From Providencia rettgeri (GTDB lineage: Bacteria; Pseudomonadota; Gammaproteobacteria; Enterobacterales; Enterobacteriaceae), in assembly GCA_900455085.1 (NCBI GenBank), contig UGTZ01000001.1:1828501-1892500 (forward strand): 64,000 bases of DNA, given 5' to 3'. Below, piece after piece: positions 19,336 through 30,488 of the stretch. Every line of letters starts with the position of its first letter. The stretch's first letter is position 1. Below the pieces are notes generated by a model. That model was not told the DNA's origin, did no database searches, and was given only the letters and a program-made list of their open reading frames with translations. Made by a program: the position numbers and the translations under genes.

Positions 19336-20356
19336 ATGTCATTTTTGCCAATCTATTACGGGATCACTTGTTTGTGATCAATGCGTTATTGGCTATGTAC
19401 AAATAAAATCAACATGTTAATCGCAGTCTAAATAAGATGTGAGCGGAGGTTGAGGTGGCTATCACTGATTAAATGGTTAACGTACAGACTAATTGAGCTG
19501 CTAGATAACAGATAACGTGAATTGATGCGGATGACTGAAACGATTATTTCAAAGTATGGAACTCATTTTTCAATATTGGGGAGTGGTATCGAGAAATTGG
19601 CTTTTATACATGTTTAAATAATGCTCTGTGATATTTTTAATCGGTTATCAAGTTTAAATTTATCGATTTTTTATCGATATCCGCTCATAAAAAAAGCAAT
19701 TAACCACTTAATAAGTATGGTTAAATAGGAAAGACCATGAAATAATTGTGATGTAGCTGGCATAACATGAATTTCATTGTTTAGTTAACAGTTTGTTATG
19801 TTATTAACAATAATTTTTTATTGAATAGATAAAATAGCGCTGTAATGTCAGTCAGTTACTTGAAGTTATGCGTTAAAAAGAGTTACAAAGACTTAAAGTG
19901 AAATTGAATGCTATGTAAACAAATTGAGTACTTTTTCAATAAAAGTGTGCGTTAGATCAAATAAAAAGCGCAATTTTTCATCTGTTAAGACAGGTTTTTC
20001 CTGAGATAATGGTGTAGTAAAAACGAATAATCAGTTAAACTAGTTTGCGTGTTTACTTGAGTATCATTACACTGACACGTTTTAGCAGATTATGGTTACT
20101 TTTTGTTGTTCTATTGTTTTCAAAGTGTGAAATTTTTGTAACAAATACGGGTTATTTTACTTAATTTAAGTAAAATAAATTGTAATGAGAGAGGACAAAC
20201 CAAACGCAGTCAACAGGCTGATTTAAGTTTGGGGATATTTTAGTTTGTGATCAATTTTGGTCTTTCTTCTCGATTAACTGGGCAATTGTGGTGCAACTCT
20301 GCCGTGATGTAAAAAAGAGCAGTTAACACACCATAAGTAATGAGTAAGCAACGAGT
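19336..20356 (+). promoter_or_regulatory. Long nuo leader/promoter region
   Basis: About 1.0 kb without a gene upstream of nuoA. The E. coli nuo operon also has a long regulatory region responding to ArcA, NarL, FNR and others. The clearest structure is a perfect 27-bp palindrome at 20152-20178. Smaller ORFs here lack ribosome sites and conserved features. Confidence 0.5.
20152..20178. promoter_or_regulatory. Perfect 27-bp palindrome upstream of nuoA
   Basis: Two 13-bp arms, TTATTTTACTTAA and TTAAGTAAAATAA, are separated by one base, about 180 bp before the nuoA start. It could be an operator for a dimeric regulator or a cruciform. It is not followed by a T-tract and is AT-only in its centre, so a terminator is less likely. 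Function unknown. Confidence 0.5.
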
Positions 20357-20800
20357 ATGTCTACATCAATCCTAGCGTTAGCCCATAACTGGGCGTTTGC
20401 GATATTCCTTATCGGCACTATCGGTCTTTGTGCTTTCATGTTGGTCGCAGGTCACTTTTTAGGTAGCCGCGCCAAAGCCAGAACAAAACATGTTCCTTAT
20501 GAGTCCGGTATCGACTCGGTCGGTAGTGCACGTCTCCGCATGTCTGCTAAGTTTTACTTAGTCGCCATGTTTTTCGTTATCTTCGATGTTGAAGCCATGT
20601 TCTTATTTGCATGGTCAGTTGCCATCCGCGAAGCCGGTTGGGTAGGTTTCATCGAAGCCGCGATCTTTATTTTGGTATTGTTGGCGGGACTGTTTTATCT
20701 CGTTCGCGTAGGAGCATTGGATTGGACTCCAGTCCGTTCCCGCGGAAAAGTTAAGCATCCTAGTGAAGTTATTAAAATCAGCAATCGTCATCCGCAGTAA
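20357..20800 (+). CDS. nuoA: NADH-quinone oxidoreductase subunit A
   Basis: A membrane subunit of complex I. It is 147 residues, the E. coli length, with three transmembrane helices. The conserved loop [30 protein letters not shown] is present; this loop lies near the quinone entry and hinge region. First gene of the nuo operon; nuoB follows after 18 nt. Confidence 0.97.
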   Translation: MSTSILALAHNWAFAIFLIGTIGLCAFMLVAGHFLGSRAKARTKHVPYESGIDSVGSARLRMSAKFYLVAMFFVIFDVEAMFLFAWSVAIREAGWVGFIEAAIFILVLLAGLFYLVRVGALDWTPVRSRGKVKHPSEVIKISNRHPQ

Positions 20801-20818
20801 AAAGCGAGGCATTATACA

Positions 20819-21493
20819 ATGGATTATACGCTCACCCGCATAGATCCGAACGGTGAGAACGACCGTTACCCACTGCAAACCCAGGAAATCGTCACTGATC
20901 CACTGGAGCAGCAAGTTGAAAACAGTGTTTACATGGGGAAACTTTCTCATGCACTTCACGATGTGGTTAACTGGGGGCGCAAAAACTCTCTCTGGCCATA
21001 TAACTTTGGTCTTTCATGTTGCTATGTAGAAATGGTGACTTCGTTCACGGCTGTTCATGACGTCGCCCGCTTTGGTGCAGAAGTACTGCGTGCTTCACCT
21101 CGTCAAGCCGATTTCATGGTAGTAGCAGGTACCTGTTTCACTAAAATGGCGCCTGTTATTCAACGTCTGTATGACCAAATGCTTGAACCAAAATGGGTAA
21201 TCTCCATGGGTTCATGTGCCAACTCTGGTGGCATGTATGACATTTATTCTGTTGTACAAGGCGTCGATAAATTTATTCCTGTAGATGTGTATATCCCAGG
21301 TTGCCCACCGCGTCCAGAAGCCTATATGCAGGCTCTGCTTCTGTTGCAAGAATCTATCGGTAAAGAGCGTCGACCGCTGTCTTGGGTTGTTGGAGACCAA
21401 GGGGTTTACCGTGCCAATATGCAATCAGAAAGAGAAAGAAAGCACGGTGAACGTATTGCAGTGACTAACCTGCGTACACCAGACGAAATTTAA
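20819..21493 (+). CDS. nuoB: NADH-quinone oxidoreductase subunit B
   Basis: A peripheral-arm subunit that holds the terminal 4Fe-4S cluster N2, the direct electron donor to quinone. It is 224 residues (E. coli 220). The ligand cysteines are visible in [19 protein letters not shown] and PGCPPRPEA. The frame is complete. Second gene of the operon, between nuoA and nuoCD. Confidence 0.97.
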   Translation: MDYTLTRIDPNGENDRYPLQTQEIVTDPLEQQVENSVYMGKLSHALHDVVNWGRKNSLWPYNFGLSCCYVEMVTSFTAVHDVARFGAEVLRASPRQADFMVVAGTCFTKMAPVIQRLYDQMLEPKWVISMGSCANSGGMYDIYSVVQGVDKFIPVDVYIPGCPPRPEAYMQALLLLQESIGKERRPLSWVVGDQGVYRANMQSERERKHGERIAVTNLRTPDEI

Positions 21494-21567
21494 GGCTTAA
21501 AGCCATACAGCGTAACAGAGCAATGTTGTTGCGAAATAATAAACCTGATCAAGCGTTATGGTGAAGA

Positions 21568-23370
21568 ATGATGACAGATCAGATAGCGCAAGCGAGTAGT
21601 ACCCAGCCAGGATGGCAGACACAGGATCACTTAAACGACCCTGTGCTTCTGGAACTGCGCAATCAATTTGGGCCGGATGCCTTTTCTGTTCAAGCAACTC
21701 GCACTGGCATGCCAGTGGTTTGGGTGCGTCGTGAACAGTTACTGGAAGTGGTCGATTTCCTAAAGAAATTACCAAAACCGTATGTCATGTTATTTGACTT
21801 ACATGGGGTAGATGAACGTCAACGAATTCACCGTCAAGGTCTGCCAGAAGCAGACTTTAGTGTTTTCTACCACCTCATCTCTATCGATCGTAACCGCGAT
21901 ATCATGTTAAAAGTCGCTCTTAATGAGAAAGACTTAAACGTGCCTTCGATCGTTTCATTGTTCCCGAATGCGAATTGGCATGAACGTGAAGTGTGGGATA
22001 TGTTCGGTATCACCTTCCAAGGTCACCCAAATTTACGCCGCCTTTTAATGTCTCCAAGCTGGGAAGGTCATCCGCTACGTAAGGATTATCCTGCGCGTGC
22101 GACTGAGTTTGACCCTTTTGTGCTGACTAAGCAGAAACAAGATCTGGAAATGGAAGCCTTGACTTTCAAACCAGAAGAGTGGGGCATGGCACGTGGAAAT
22201 GAAAACGAAGATTTCATGTTCCTGAACTTGGGGCCAAACCACCCATCCTCACACGGTGCGTTCCGTATCGTGCTGCAATTGGATGGTGAAGAAATTATCG
22301 ACTGCGTACCTGATATTGGCTACCACCACCGTGGTGCTGAAAAAATGGGTGAACGCCAGTCATGGCATAGCTACATTCCTTACACTGACCGTATCGAGTA
22401 CCTCGGCGGTTGTGTGAATGAAATGCCATATGTGTTGGCCGTTGAAAAACTGGCTGGTATTGAAGTGCCGGATCGCGTGAAAACCATTCGTGTCATGTTG
22501 TCTGAGTTATTCCGTATCAACAGCCACTTACTGTATATCAGTACCTATATCCAAGACGTTGGTGCGATGACCCCGGTCTTCTTTGCGTTTACTGACCGTC
22601 AAAAAGTCTACAACGTCATTGAAGCAATTACCGGTTTCCGTATGCACCCCGCATGGTTCCGTATCGGTGGTGTTGCGCACGACTTACCGCGTGGTTGGGA
22701 AAAACTGCTGCGTGAGTTATTAGACTGGTTGCCAAAACGTTTAGAGTCTTATGTAACTTCTGCACTGAAAAACTCCATCTTAAAAGGTCGCTCTATCGGT
22801 ACTGCAATGTACTCAAAAGAAGAGGCGTTGGCATGGGGTGTGACAGGGGCTGGATTACGTGCAACAGGCGTTGATTTTGACGTACGTAAATGGCGTCCAT
22901 ATTCAGGCTATGAAAACTTCGAGTTTGATATTCCTATCGCTCATAACGGTGACTGTTATGACCGCGTGATGATCAAAGTGGAAGAGATGCGTCAGAGTAT
23001 CCGTATTCTTGAGCAATGCTATAAGAATATGCCAGAAGGCCCATTCAAAGCTGACCATCCACTGACAACTCCGCCACCAAAAGAACGCACGTTGCAGCAC
23101 ATCGAAACCCTGATCAACCACTTCTTGCAAGTGTCTTGGGGGCCGGTGATGCCAGCAAATGAGTCATTCCAGATGGTCGAAGCTACGAAGGGTATCAACA
23201 GCTACTACTTAACCAGTGATGGTAGCACCATGAGCTACCGTACGCGTATTCGTACCCCGAGCTATGAGCACTTACAGCAAATTCCTGCGGTGATCAGAGG
23301 TAGTTTAGTTTCAGACTTAATCGTCTATCTGGGTAGTATCGATTTTGTAATGTCGGATGTGGATCGCTAA
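21568..23370 (+). CDS. nuoC: Fused NADH-quinone oxidoreductase subunits C and D
   Basis: A 600-residue natural fusion of NuoC (about 1-190; 30-kDa subunit, [15 protein letters not shown]) and NuoD (about 205-600; 49-kDa subunit, [15 protein letters not shown], ending in [14 protein letters not shown]). The fusion is normal in Enterobacterales. NuoD forms most of the quinone pocket with NuoB. Two ATGs (21568, 21571) are possible starts. It ends 2 nt before nuoE. Confidence 0.97.
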   Translation: MMTDQIAQASSTQPGWQTQDHLNDPVLLELRNQFGPDAFSVQATRTGMPVVWVRREQLLEVVDFLKKLPKPYVMLFDLHGVDERQRIHRQGLPEADFSVFYHLISIDRNRDIMLKVALNEKDLNVPSIVSLFPNANWHEREVWDMFGITFQGHPNLRRLLMSPSWEGHPLRKDYPARATEFDPFVLTKQKQDLEMEALTFKPEEWGMARGNENEDFMFLNLGPNHPSSHGAFRIVLQLDGEEIIDCVPDIGYHHRGAEKMGERQSWHSYIPYTDRIEYLGGCVNEMPYVLAVEKLAGIEVPDRVKTIRVMLSELFRINSHLLYISTYIQDVGAMTPVFFAFTDRQKVYNVIEAITGFRMHPAWFRIGGVAHDLPRGWEKLLRELLDWLPKRLESYVTSALKNSILKGRSIGTAMYSKEEALAWGVTGAGLRATGVDFDVRKWRPYSGYENFEFDIPIAHNGDCYDRVMIKVEEMRQSIRILEQCYKNMPEGPFKADHPLTTPPPKERTLQHIETLINHFLQVSWGPVMPANESFQMVEATKGINSYYLTSDGSTMSYRTRIRTPSYEHLQQIPAVIRGSLVSDLIVYLGSIDFVMSDVDR

Positions 23371-23372
23371 CC

Positions 23373-23921
23373 ATGCATAATGAACATAACGAAAATGAGA
23401 AGCACAATGAGCTCAATGTCGTGAATGTGTTTGAACCGCAAGTCAATCATGGCTTTGTCTTAACAGAGAAAGAGCGTGAAGAGATTGAAGGTGAGAAACA
23501 CCATTACGAAGATGCACGTGCTGCCTCAATTGAAGCACTGAAAATTGTGCAAAAAAACCGCGGTTGGGTTGAAGATGGTGCGATCCATGCTATCGCTGAC
23601 GTCTTAGGCATCCCAGCCAGTGATGTTGAAGGTGTGGCGACATTCTATAGCCAAATCTTCCGCCAGCCAGTAGGTCGCCACATTATTCGCTATTGCGACA
23701 GTGTTGTTTGCCATATTACAGGGTATCAGGGCTTAGAAGCTGAAATCATTAAACAGCTGAATATTCGCCCGGGCCAAACAACAGCCGATGGTCGCTTTAC
23801 GTTGCTGCCAACCTGTTGCTTGGGTAACTGTGACAAGGGTCCTACGATGATGATCGATGAGGACACTCACAGCTACGTGCAGCCTGAAAATATTCAAAAA
23901 TTACTGGAGCAGTATCCATGA
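23373..23921 (+). CDS. nuoE: NADH-quinone oxidoreductase subunit E
   Basis: The 24-kDa subunit with the 2Fe-2S cluster N1a, part of the NADH dehydrogenase module with NuoF and NuoG. It is 182 residues against 166 in E. coli. The surplus is an N-terminal, Asn/Glu/His-rich stretch ([13 protein letters not shown]). Cluster ligands are in CDSVVC and CCLGNC. Its TGA stop overlaps the nuoF ATG (ATGA), showing coupled translation. Confidence 0.96.
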   Translation: MHNEHNENEKHNELNVVNVFEPQVNHGFVLTEKEREEIEGEKHHYEDARAASIEALKIVQKNRGWVEDGAIHAIADVLGIPASDVEGVATFYSQIFRQPVGRHIIRYCDSVVCHITGYQGLEAEIIKQLNIRPGQTTADGRFTLLPTCCLGNCDKGPTMMIDEDTHSYVQPENIQKLLEQYP

Positions 23922-25279
23922 CAAATTCTGTTAATCCAGTGATCCGTACTGCTGAAACTCATCCTCTAACATGGCGTTTGCGTGATGACAATCAGCCTGT
24001 TTGGTTAGATGAGTATCGCAGTAAGAACGGATACAAAGGCCTTGAGCGTGCGCTCAAAGGTATGGCTCCCGATGAAGTTGTGAACCTTGTGAAAGACGCT
24101 GGCCTGAAAGGGCGCGGCGGTGCGGGTTTCTCAACGGGTCTGAAATGGAGCCTGATGCCAAAAGACGAAAACATGAAACTGCGTTACTTCTTATGTAATG
24201 CGGATGAAATGGAACCGGGCACCTATAAAGACCGTTTATTGATGGAGCAACTCCCTCACTTGTTAGTTGAAGGGATGATCACAGGCGCTTATGCACTTAA
24301 AGCCTATCGTGGTTATATCTTCTTACGGGGTGAGTATGTTGAAGCTGCGCAAAATCTGCGCCGTGCCATCGAAGAAGCCAAAGCGGCGGGCCTGTTAGGC
24401 AAAAATATCCTCGGTTCAGGTTTTTGATTTCGAACTATTTGTTCACCACCGGCGCTGGGCGTTATATCTGCGGTGAAGAAACTGCACTGATTAACTCCTT
24501 AGAAAGGCCGTCGCGCTAACCCACGTTCTAAGCCACCATTCCCTGCAACATCAGGTGCTTGGGGTAAACCAACTTGTGTCAATAACGTCGAAACTATTTG
24601 TAACGTGCCAGCAATTTTAGAGCACGGCGACCAATGGTATATCGATTTAAGCGCAGGTAAGAGTAAAGACGCGGGCACGAAATTGATGGGCTTCTCAGGC
24701 CGCGTGAAAAATCCGGGTTTTATGGGAATTGCCATTTGGTACACGGCACGTGAAGTGTTGGAAGATTACGCAGGTGGTATGCGTGGATGGGCTGAAATTA
24801 AAAGCATTGGCAGCCAGTGGAGCAGGGACAGACTTCCTGACTAACGACCACCTCGACTTACCGATGGATTTCGAAAATATTGCGAAAGCAGGCAGCCGTC
24901 TTGGTACTGCATTAGCGATGGCGGTTGATCATGAAATCAACATGGTTCTTTAGTGCGTAACTTAGAAACTTTCTTTGCCCGTGAATCTTGTGGTTGGTGT
25001 ACGCCGTGCCGTGATGGTCTGCCATGGAGTGTGAAAATTTTACAAGCGCTGGAAAAAGGTGAAGGGCAGCCGGGGGATATTGAAACCCTAGAGCAGCTGT
25101 GCCGTTTCTTAGGGCCAGGTAAAACTTTCTGCGCTCACGCACCGGGTGCGGTCGAACCGCTACAAAGTGCCATCAAATATTTCCGTGATGAATTCGAAGC
25201 GGGTATTTCGCAAAAAAATCTGCGTAACATTGTGCAGATTGCGGGTATCCAACCCAACCTGCTGAAGCAGCGCTGGTAA
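23918..25279 (+). pseudogene. nuoF: NADH-quinone oxidoreductase subunit F, about nine indels (probable low-quality sequence)
   Basis: The NADH- and FMN-binding subunit with 4Fe-4S cluster N3. The pieces together cover the full protein: [32 protein letters not shown], [20 protein letters not shown], and the cluster motif [15 protein letters not shown] to [11 protein letters not shown]. As read the frame is broken at about nine places: T5 24421, CC about 24445, AAA 24503, TTTT 24718, about 24741 (missing C), about 24784 (extra G), about 24806 (extra T), about 24817 (missing G) and about 24947 (missing T). The net change is +3, so the corrected gene has 452 codons (E. coli 445). Such dense, mutually compensating indels inside one gene of an otherwise clean operon point to sequence error. 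Confidence 0.9.
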
Positions 25280-25377
25280 TTGTTTAGCGATTGAGCAACC
25301 GCTAAATAGATTTTTCACGAAGAACGTATTTTTGATTAACGCCTGCTTTATGCGGGCCTTTGGGAAGCATGCTGACT

Positions 25378-28100
25378 ATGGCTACAATATATGTAGACGG
25401 CAAAGAATATGACGTAAACGGGTCTGAAAACCTGTTACAAGCCTGTCTTTCTCTAGGGCTAGATATTCCTTATTTTTGCTGGCATCCGGCGCTGGGAAGC
25501 GTTGGCGCTTGCCGCCAGTGTGCGGTTAAGCAGTATCAGAACGCAGATGACACACGCGGTCGCCTAGTAATGTCTTGTATGACACCCGCAACGGAAGGGA
25601 CTTACATCTCTATTGATGATGAAGAAGCCAAACAATTCCGTGAAAGTGTTGTGGAATGGCTGATGACCAACCATCCTCATGACTGTCCAGTCTGTGAGGA
25701 AGGGGGAACTGTCACCTACAAGATATGACGGTGATGACCGGTCATAACATGCGTAAATATCGTTTTACGAAACGTACTCACATTAACCAAGACCTCGGTC
25801 CATTTATTAGTCATGAAATGAACCGTTGTATCGCGTGTTATCGTTGTGTTCGTTACTACAAAGATTACGCAGATGGCACAGACTTGGGTGTGTATGGTGC
25901 ACATAACTATGTGTATTTCGGTCGTACTGAAGACGGTACACTGGAAAGTGAGTTTTCCGGTAACTTAGTTGAAGTTTGTCCTACTGGGGTATTCACTGAT
26001 AAAACACATTCAGAGCGCTATAACCGTAAGTGGGATATGCAGTTTGCCCCCGGTATCTGCCAACAGTGCAGTATCGGTTGTAACACGAGCCCGGGTGAGC
26101 GTTATGGTGAAATCCGTCGTATCGAAAACCGTTATAACGGTTCGGTAAACCACTATTTCCTGTGCGACCGTGGTCGTTTTGGTTACGGTTATGTCAACCG
26201 TAAAGATCGTCCTCGTCAAGCGGTACTCAATAAAAATGGCGTCAAACAAGTCATTTCGGCTATCGAAGCAATGCAAAGTGGTGCGCAAATTATCAATCAA
26301 GCGAAAAAAGTGATTGGTATTGGCTCTCCACGCGCGAGCGTTGAAAGCAACTATGCATTGCGCGCATTAGTCGGAGCAGATAACTTCTATTCAGGTATTT
26401 CTGCGGGAGAGCAACGCCGCTTAGCGCTGATGCAAAACATCCTGCAAAACGGCGGTATCTATACGCCAACATTGCGTGAAGTAGAAGGCTATGATGCGGT
26501 ACTGGTACTGGGTGAAGATTTAACTCAGACAGGTGCACGTATGGCGTTATCTGTTCGCCAAGCGGTGAAAGGTAAAGCACGTGAAATGGCCGCAGCGCAA
26601 AAAGTCGCTGACTGGCAAATCGCCGCAATCATGAATATTGGTCAACATGCAAAATATCCGCTGTTTATTACCAACGTTGATGATACGCGTTTAGACGATG
26701 TGGCTGCCTTTAATTATCGTGCACCAGTAGCTGACCAAGCACGTTTCGGTTTTGCTATCGCCAATATGATTAACGGCGAAGCCCCTGCGGTGAATGATTT
26801 ACCCGCAGACTTAAAAGCCAAAGTTGAAACCATTGCTCAGGCATTAGCTGGTGCGAAAAAACCATTAATTATTAGTGGTAGCCATAGTGCCAGCGAGGCA
26901 ATGATCCAAGCGGCCGCTAACGTGGCATTTGCACTGAAAGCCAAAGGCGCGAATGTTGGGTTATCTTACTTAGCGTCTCATGCGAATAGTTTCGGTCTGG
27001 CAATGATGAACGCACAGCCATTAGACAGCGCTTTAGCTCGCATTGAAGCGAACGAAGCGGACGTGGCTATCGTTATCGAAAATGACCTGTACCGTCACAG
27101 CAGCGTGGATGCCGTCAATAGCGCATTAGCGAAATTGAGCCACTTGATTGTTGCAGATCATCAGCAAACCGACATCATGGATAAAGCAACATTGGTTCTG
27201 CCAGCCGCAAGCTTTGCTGAAGCAGACGGTACGTTGATTAACCAAGAAGGTCGTGCTCAGCGTTTCTTCCAAGTCTTTGACCCAACTTATTACGACAAAG
27301 CTATCGTGATGAACGAAAGCTGGCGCTGGATGCATTCACTGCAAACTGAAGCGCAAGAGCGTGATGCGGATTGGTCGCAACTTGATCACGTCATCGCAGA
27401 TTGTGTTGCCGCAATGCCACAATTCTCAGGTATGGTTGATGCCGCACCAAAAGCGTCTTTCCGTATTCGTGGTCAAAAACTGGCGCGTGAACCACATCGT
27501 TACAGTGGTCGTACAGCAATGCTAGCAAATCAATCTGTTCATGAACCTCGTCAACCGCAAGATATTGACTCTCCATTTGCTTTCTCAATGGAAGGGAACA
27601 ACAGCCCAATCGCGCCACGTCAGCAAATTCCATTTGCATGGGCGCCGGGTTGGAACTCACCACAAGCCTGGAACAAATTCCAAGCCGAAGTGGGTGGTCA
27701 CCTGTTATTTGGTGACCCGGGTATCCGTTTGTTCAATTCAACACAGAGCAAATTGGCTTACTTCACTGAAATTCCAGCGGCTTATCAAGCCAATGAAGCT
27801 CAGTGGGTTGTCGCACCTTATTACCACCTGTTCGGCAGTGATGAAATGTCACAGCGTTCAGAAGTAATTCAAGAGCGTATGCCTGAGCCTTATATCATGC
27901 TGAACACGCAAGATGCTGCGTCACTCGGCCTGTCAGCAGGAACTAAAGCGGAGTTTAGCCATGCAGGTCAAGTGTTTAACTTGACTGTCCGCCTAAGTAA
28001 TCACCTGTCTACAGGTCAAATTGGCTTACCGTTAGGAATGCCAGGTATCGCACCTTCAATGGCTGGCGTGTCAGTCAATAATCTGCGGAGGGGAGCATGA
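25378..28100 (+). pseudogene. nuoG: NADH-quinone oxidoreductase subunit G, one frameshift (likely sequence error)
   Basis: The large Fe-S subunit of the NADH module: an N-terminal 2Fe-2S ferredoxin-type domain ([17 protein letters not shown]), 4Fe-4S sites ([33 protein letters not shown]) and a long molybdopterin-oxidoreductase-like domain. After CPVCEEGG the frame changes because one A is missing at 25707-25708. Restoring it gives [14 protein letters not shown] and joins the long downstream frame. The corrected length is 907 residues (E. coli 908). I start at [15 protein letters not shown] (25378), as in E. coli. The end overlaps nuoH. Confidence 0.92.
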
Positions 28101-29077
28101 TGGATTGGATTTCTCCTGAAGTGATGGAAGTGTTAATTTCCATCCTTAAATCTGTCGTCATATTATTGGTTGTTGTGACTTGTGGGGCATACATGAGTCT
28201 GGGAGAGCGCCGTATTCTCGGTCTGTTCCAGAACCGTTATGGCCCTAACCGCGTGGGTCCCTTTGGGATGGGCCAGTTAATCGCGGATATGTTCAAAATG
28301 CTGTTTAAAGAAGACTGGATCCCGCAGTTTGCTGACAAGAAAATCTTTACGCTTGCACCAGTGATTGCGTTTTGTTCACTGTTCTTAGCATTTGCCATCG
28401 TCCCTGTTAGCCCGACTTGGCATGTTGCAGACCTCAATATCGGGATTTTATTCTTTCTGATGATGGCGGGTCTCGCTGTCTATGCGGTGTTATTCGCAGG
28501 TTGGTCAAGTAACAACAAATACTCATTATTAGGTGCGATGCGTGCGTCAGCACAAACCGTGAGTTACGAAGTGTTCTTAGGCCTTTCTTTAATGGGTGTG
28601 GTTGCACAAGCAGGTTCATTCAACCTGATTGATATTGTGAACTCCCAAGAAGGCATGTGGAATATTATTCCGCAGTTCTTTGGTTTTGTGACTTTTGCGA
28701 TAGCGGGCGTTGCGGTATGTCACCGTCATCCGTTTGACCAACCCGAAGCAGAACAAGAGATTGCTGATGGTTACCACGTTGAATACTCAGGTATGAAGTT
28801 TGGTTTGTTCTTCGTCGGTGAGTATATCGGTATCGTAACGGTTTCTGCACTGATTGTGACGCTGTTCTTTGGTGGCTGGCATGGTCCATTCCTGCCGTCA
28901 TTCTTGTGGTTTGCTATCAAAACTGGCTTCTTCATGATGATGTTTATCTTGATCCGTGCCTCTTTACCGCGTCCACGTTATGACCAAGTGATGTCTTTCG
29001 GTTGGAAAATTTGTCTGCCGTTGACACTGCTTAATCTGCTGGGTACTGCAGCAGTGATTTTATACAACGCTCAGTAA
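28097..29077 (+). CDS. nuoH: NADH-quinone oxidoreductase subunit H
   Basis: A membrane subunit (8 helices) that links the peripheral arm to the proton pumps and lines the quinone chamber. It is 326 residues (E. coli 325). Conserved [20 protein letters not shown] is at about 41-60, and the acidic loop [20 protein letters not shown] is at about 210-230. ATGATGG allows starts at 28097 or 28100; the first overlaps the nuoG stop. Confidence 0.97.
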   Translation: MMDWISPEVMEVLISILKSVVILLVVVTCGAYMSLGERRILGLFQNRYGPNRVGPFGMGQLIADMFKMLFKEDWIPQFADKKIFTLAPVIAFCSLFLAFAIVPVSPTWHVADLNIGILFFLMMAGLAVYAVLFAGWSSNNKYSLLGAMRASAQTVSYEVFLGLSLMGVVAQAGSFNLIDIVNSQEGMWNIIPQFFGFVTFAIAGVAVCHRHPFDQPEAEQEIADGYHVEYSGMKFGLFFVGEYIGIVTVSALIVTLFFGGWHGPFLPSFLWFAIKTGFFMMMFILIRASLPRPRYDQVMSFGWKICLPLTLLNLLGTAAVILYNAQ

Positions 29078-29091
29078 GGGGTGATTGAACC

Positions 29092-29634
29092 ATGACATTG
29101 AAAGAGTTATTGGTCGGTTTCGCCACCCAAGTACGTAGTATTTGGATGGTCGGCCTACATGCGTTCGATAAACGCGAAACGCAAATGTATCCAGAAGAGC
29201 CGGTTTATCTGCCACCCCGTTACCGTGGGCGTATCGTACTAACGCGCGATCCAGACGGTGAAGAGCGTTGTGTTGCGTGTAACTTATGTGCGGTTGCTTG
29301 CCCTGTGGGATGTATCTCACTGCAAAAAGCTGAACATGAAGACGGCCGCTGGTACCCTGAATTTTTCCGCGTTAACTTTTCGCGCTGTATTTTCTGCGGT
29401 CTGTGTGAAGAGGCTTGCCCAACCACGGCAATCCAATTAACACCTGATTTTGAAATGGCCGATTGGAGACGTCAGGATCTGGTTTACGAGAAAAATGACC
29501 TGTTGATTTCAGGTCCGGGTAAATATCCTGATTATAACTTTTACCGTAAATCGGGTATGGCGATTGCAGGTAAAGACAAAGGTGAAGCGGATAACGAAGC
29601 GAAACCGATTAACGTCAAAGACCTGTTGCCATAA
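29092..29634 (+). CDS. nuoI: NADH-quinone oxidoreductase subunit I
   Basis: A ferredoxin-like subunit with two 4Fe-4S clusters (N6a, N6b) that carry electrons to NuoB. It is 180 residues, equal to E. coli. The cluster motifs [15 protein letters not shown] and [15 protein letters not shown] are intact. It lies 14 nt after nuoH. Confidence 0.97.
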   Translation: MTLKELLVGFATQVRSIWMVGLHAFDKRETQMYPEEPVYLPPRYRGRIVLTRDPDGEERCVACNLCAVACPVGCISLQKAEHEDGRWYPEFFRVNFSRCIFCGLCEEACPTTAIQLTPDFEMADWRRQDLVYEKNDLLISGPGKYPDYNFYRKSGMAIAGKDKGEADNEAKPINVKDLLP

Positions 29635-29646
29635 GGAGCGATATTC

Positions 29647-30189
29647 ATGGAATTTACATTTTATATCGCCGGTCTAGTTGCCATTTTAGCAACTTTAAGG
29701 GTGATAACGAATACAAATCCGGTGCATGCACTGTTGTATCTGGTTGTTTCTCTGCTGGCTCTGTCAATGGTGTTTTTCTCCCTCGGCGCGTATTTTGCTG
29801 GGGCATTGGAAATCATCGTATATGCAGGTGCCATTATGGTCCTGTTCGTGTTCGTCGTGATGATGCTCAACTTAGGGCGTTCTGTTCAAGAACAAGAGCG
29901 CGCTTGGTTGACGCCGAAAAACTGGATTGGCCCTGCGGTGTTATCCGCGGTTTTATTGGCTATCTTAGTTTACGGCATCACCTCGTTGTCTTATCAAGAA
30001 GGCATTGAGGGAACCATCATTGGGGCGAAAGAAGTGGGAATTAGCCTATTTGGGCCGTATGTTCTGGCTGTCGAATTGGCATCTTTGTTATTACTCGCAG
30101 GTTTAGTGGTAGCATTCCACGTTGGACGTGACCGTAAAGAAAACGGTGCTGACCTTGTCAGCATCGAGAAGGCGGAGGAACAAAAATGA
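29647..30189 (+). CDS. nuoJ: NADH-quinone oxidoreductase subunit J
   Basis: A membrane subunit with five helices. It is 180 residues (E. coli 184). The conserved third helix ([20 protein letters not shown]), with the pi-bulge region important for coupling, is present. It overlaps nuoK by ATGA at 30186-30189. Confidence 0.96.
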   Translation: MEFTFYIAGLVAILATLRVITNTNPVHALLYLVVSLLALSMVFFSLGAYFAGALEIIVYAGAIMVLFVFVVMMLNLGRSVQEQERAWLTPKNWIGPAVLSAVLLAILVYGITSLSYQEGIEGTIIGAKEVGISLFGPYVLAVELASLLLLAGLVVAFHVGRDRKENGADLVSIEKAEEQK

Positions 30190-30488
30190 TACCTCTAGAA
30201 CACGGTCTGATTTTAGCGGCGATTTTATTTGTGATGGGGCTCAGTTGCCTTGTTATTCGCCGTAATCTGCTTTTCATGCTGATCGGACTGGAAATCATGA
30301 TTAACTCAACTGCACTGGCATTTGTGGTTGCAGGGAGTTTTTGGGGGCAGCCAGACGGCCAAATTATGTATATTTTGGCAATCGCATTGGCTGCAGCGGA
30401 GGCGAGTATTGGATTGGCGTTGTTACTGCAACTCCATCGTCATCGTCAGAACCTGAATATTGATAAAGTCAGTGAGATGCGCGGATGA
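30186..30488 (+). CDS. nuoK: NADH-quinone oxidoreductase subunit K
   Basis: A 100-residue membrane subunit with three helices and the two conserved membrane glutamates (GLEIMINS and [11 protein letters not shown]) used in proton transfer. It has the E. coli length and overlaps its neighbours on both sides by ATGA. Confidence 0.97.
   Translation: MIPLEHGLILAAILFVMGLSCLVIRRNLLFMLIGLEIMINSTALAFVVAGSFWGQPDGQIMYILAIALAAAEASIGLALLLQLHRHRQNLNIDKVSEMRG

Noticed and set aside
19501..19620. A 28-codon ORF in the nuo leader beginning MTETIISKYG
   Set aside because: No clear ribosome site, no hydrophobic or conserved pattern, and expected by chance in AT-rich DNA.
24605..25279. nuoF pieces as separate small genes
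   Set aside because: All pieces align in order to one NuoF protein, and the breaks are single-base indels.
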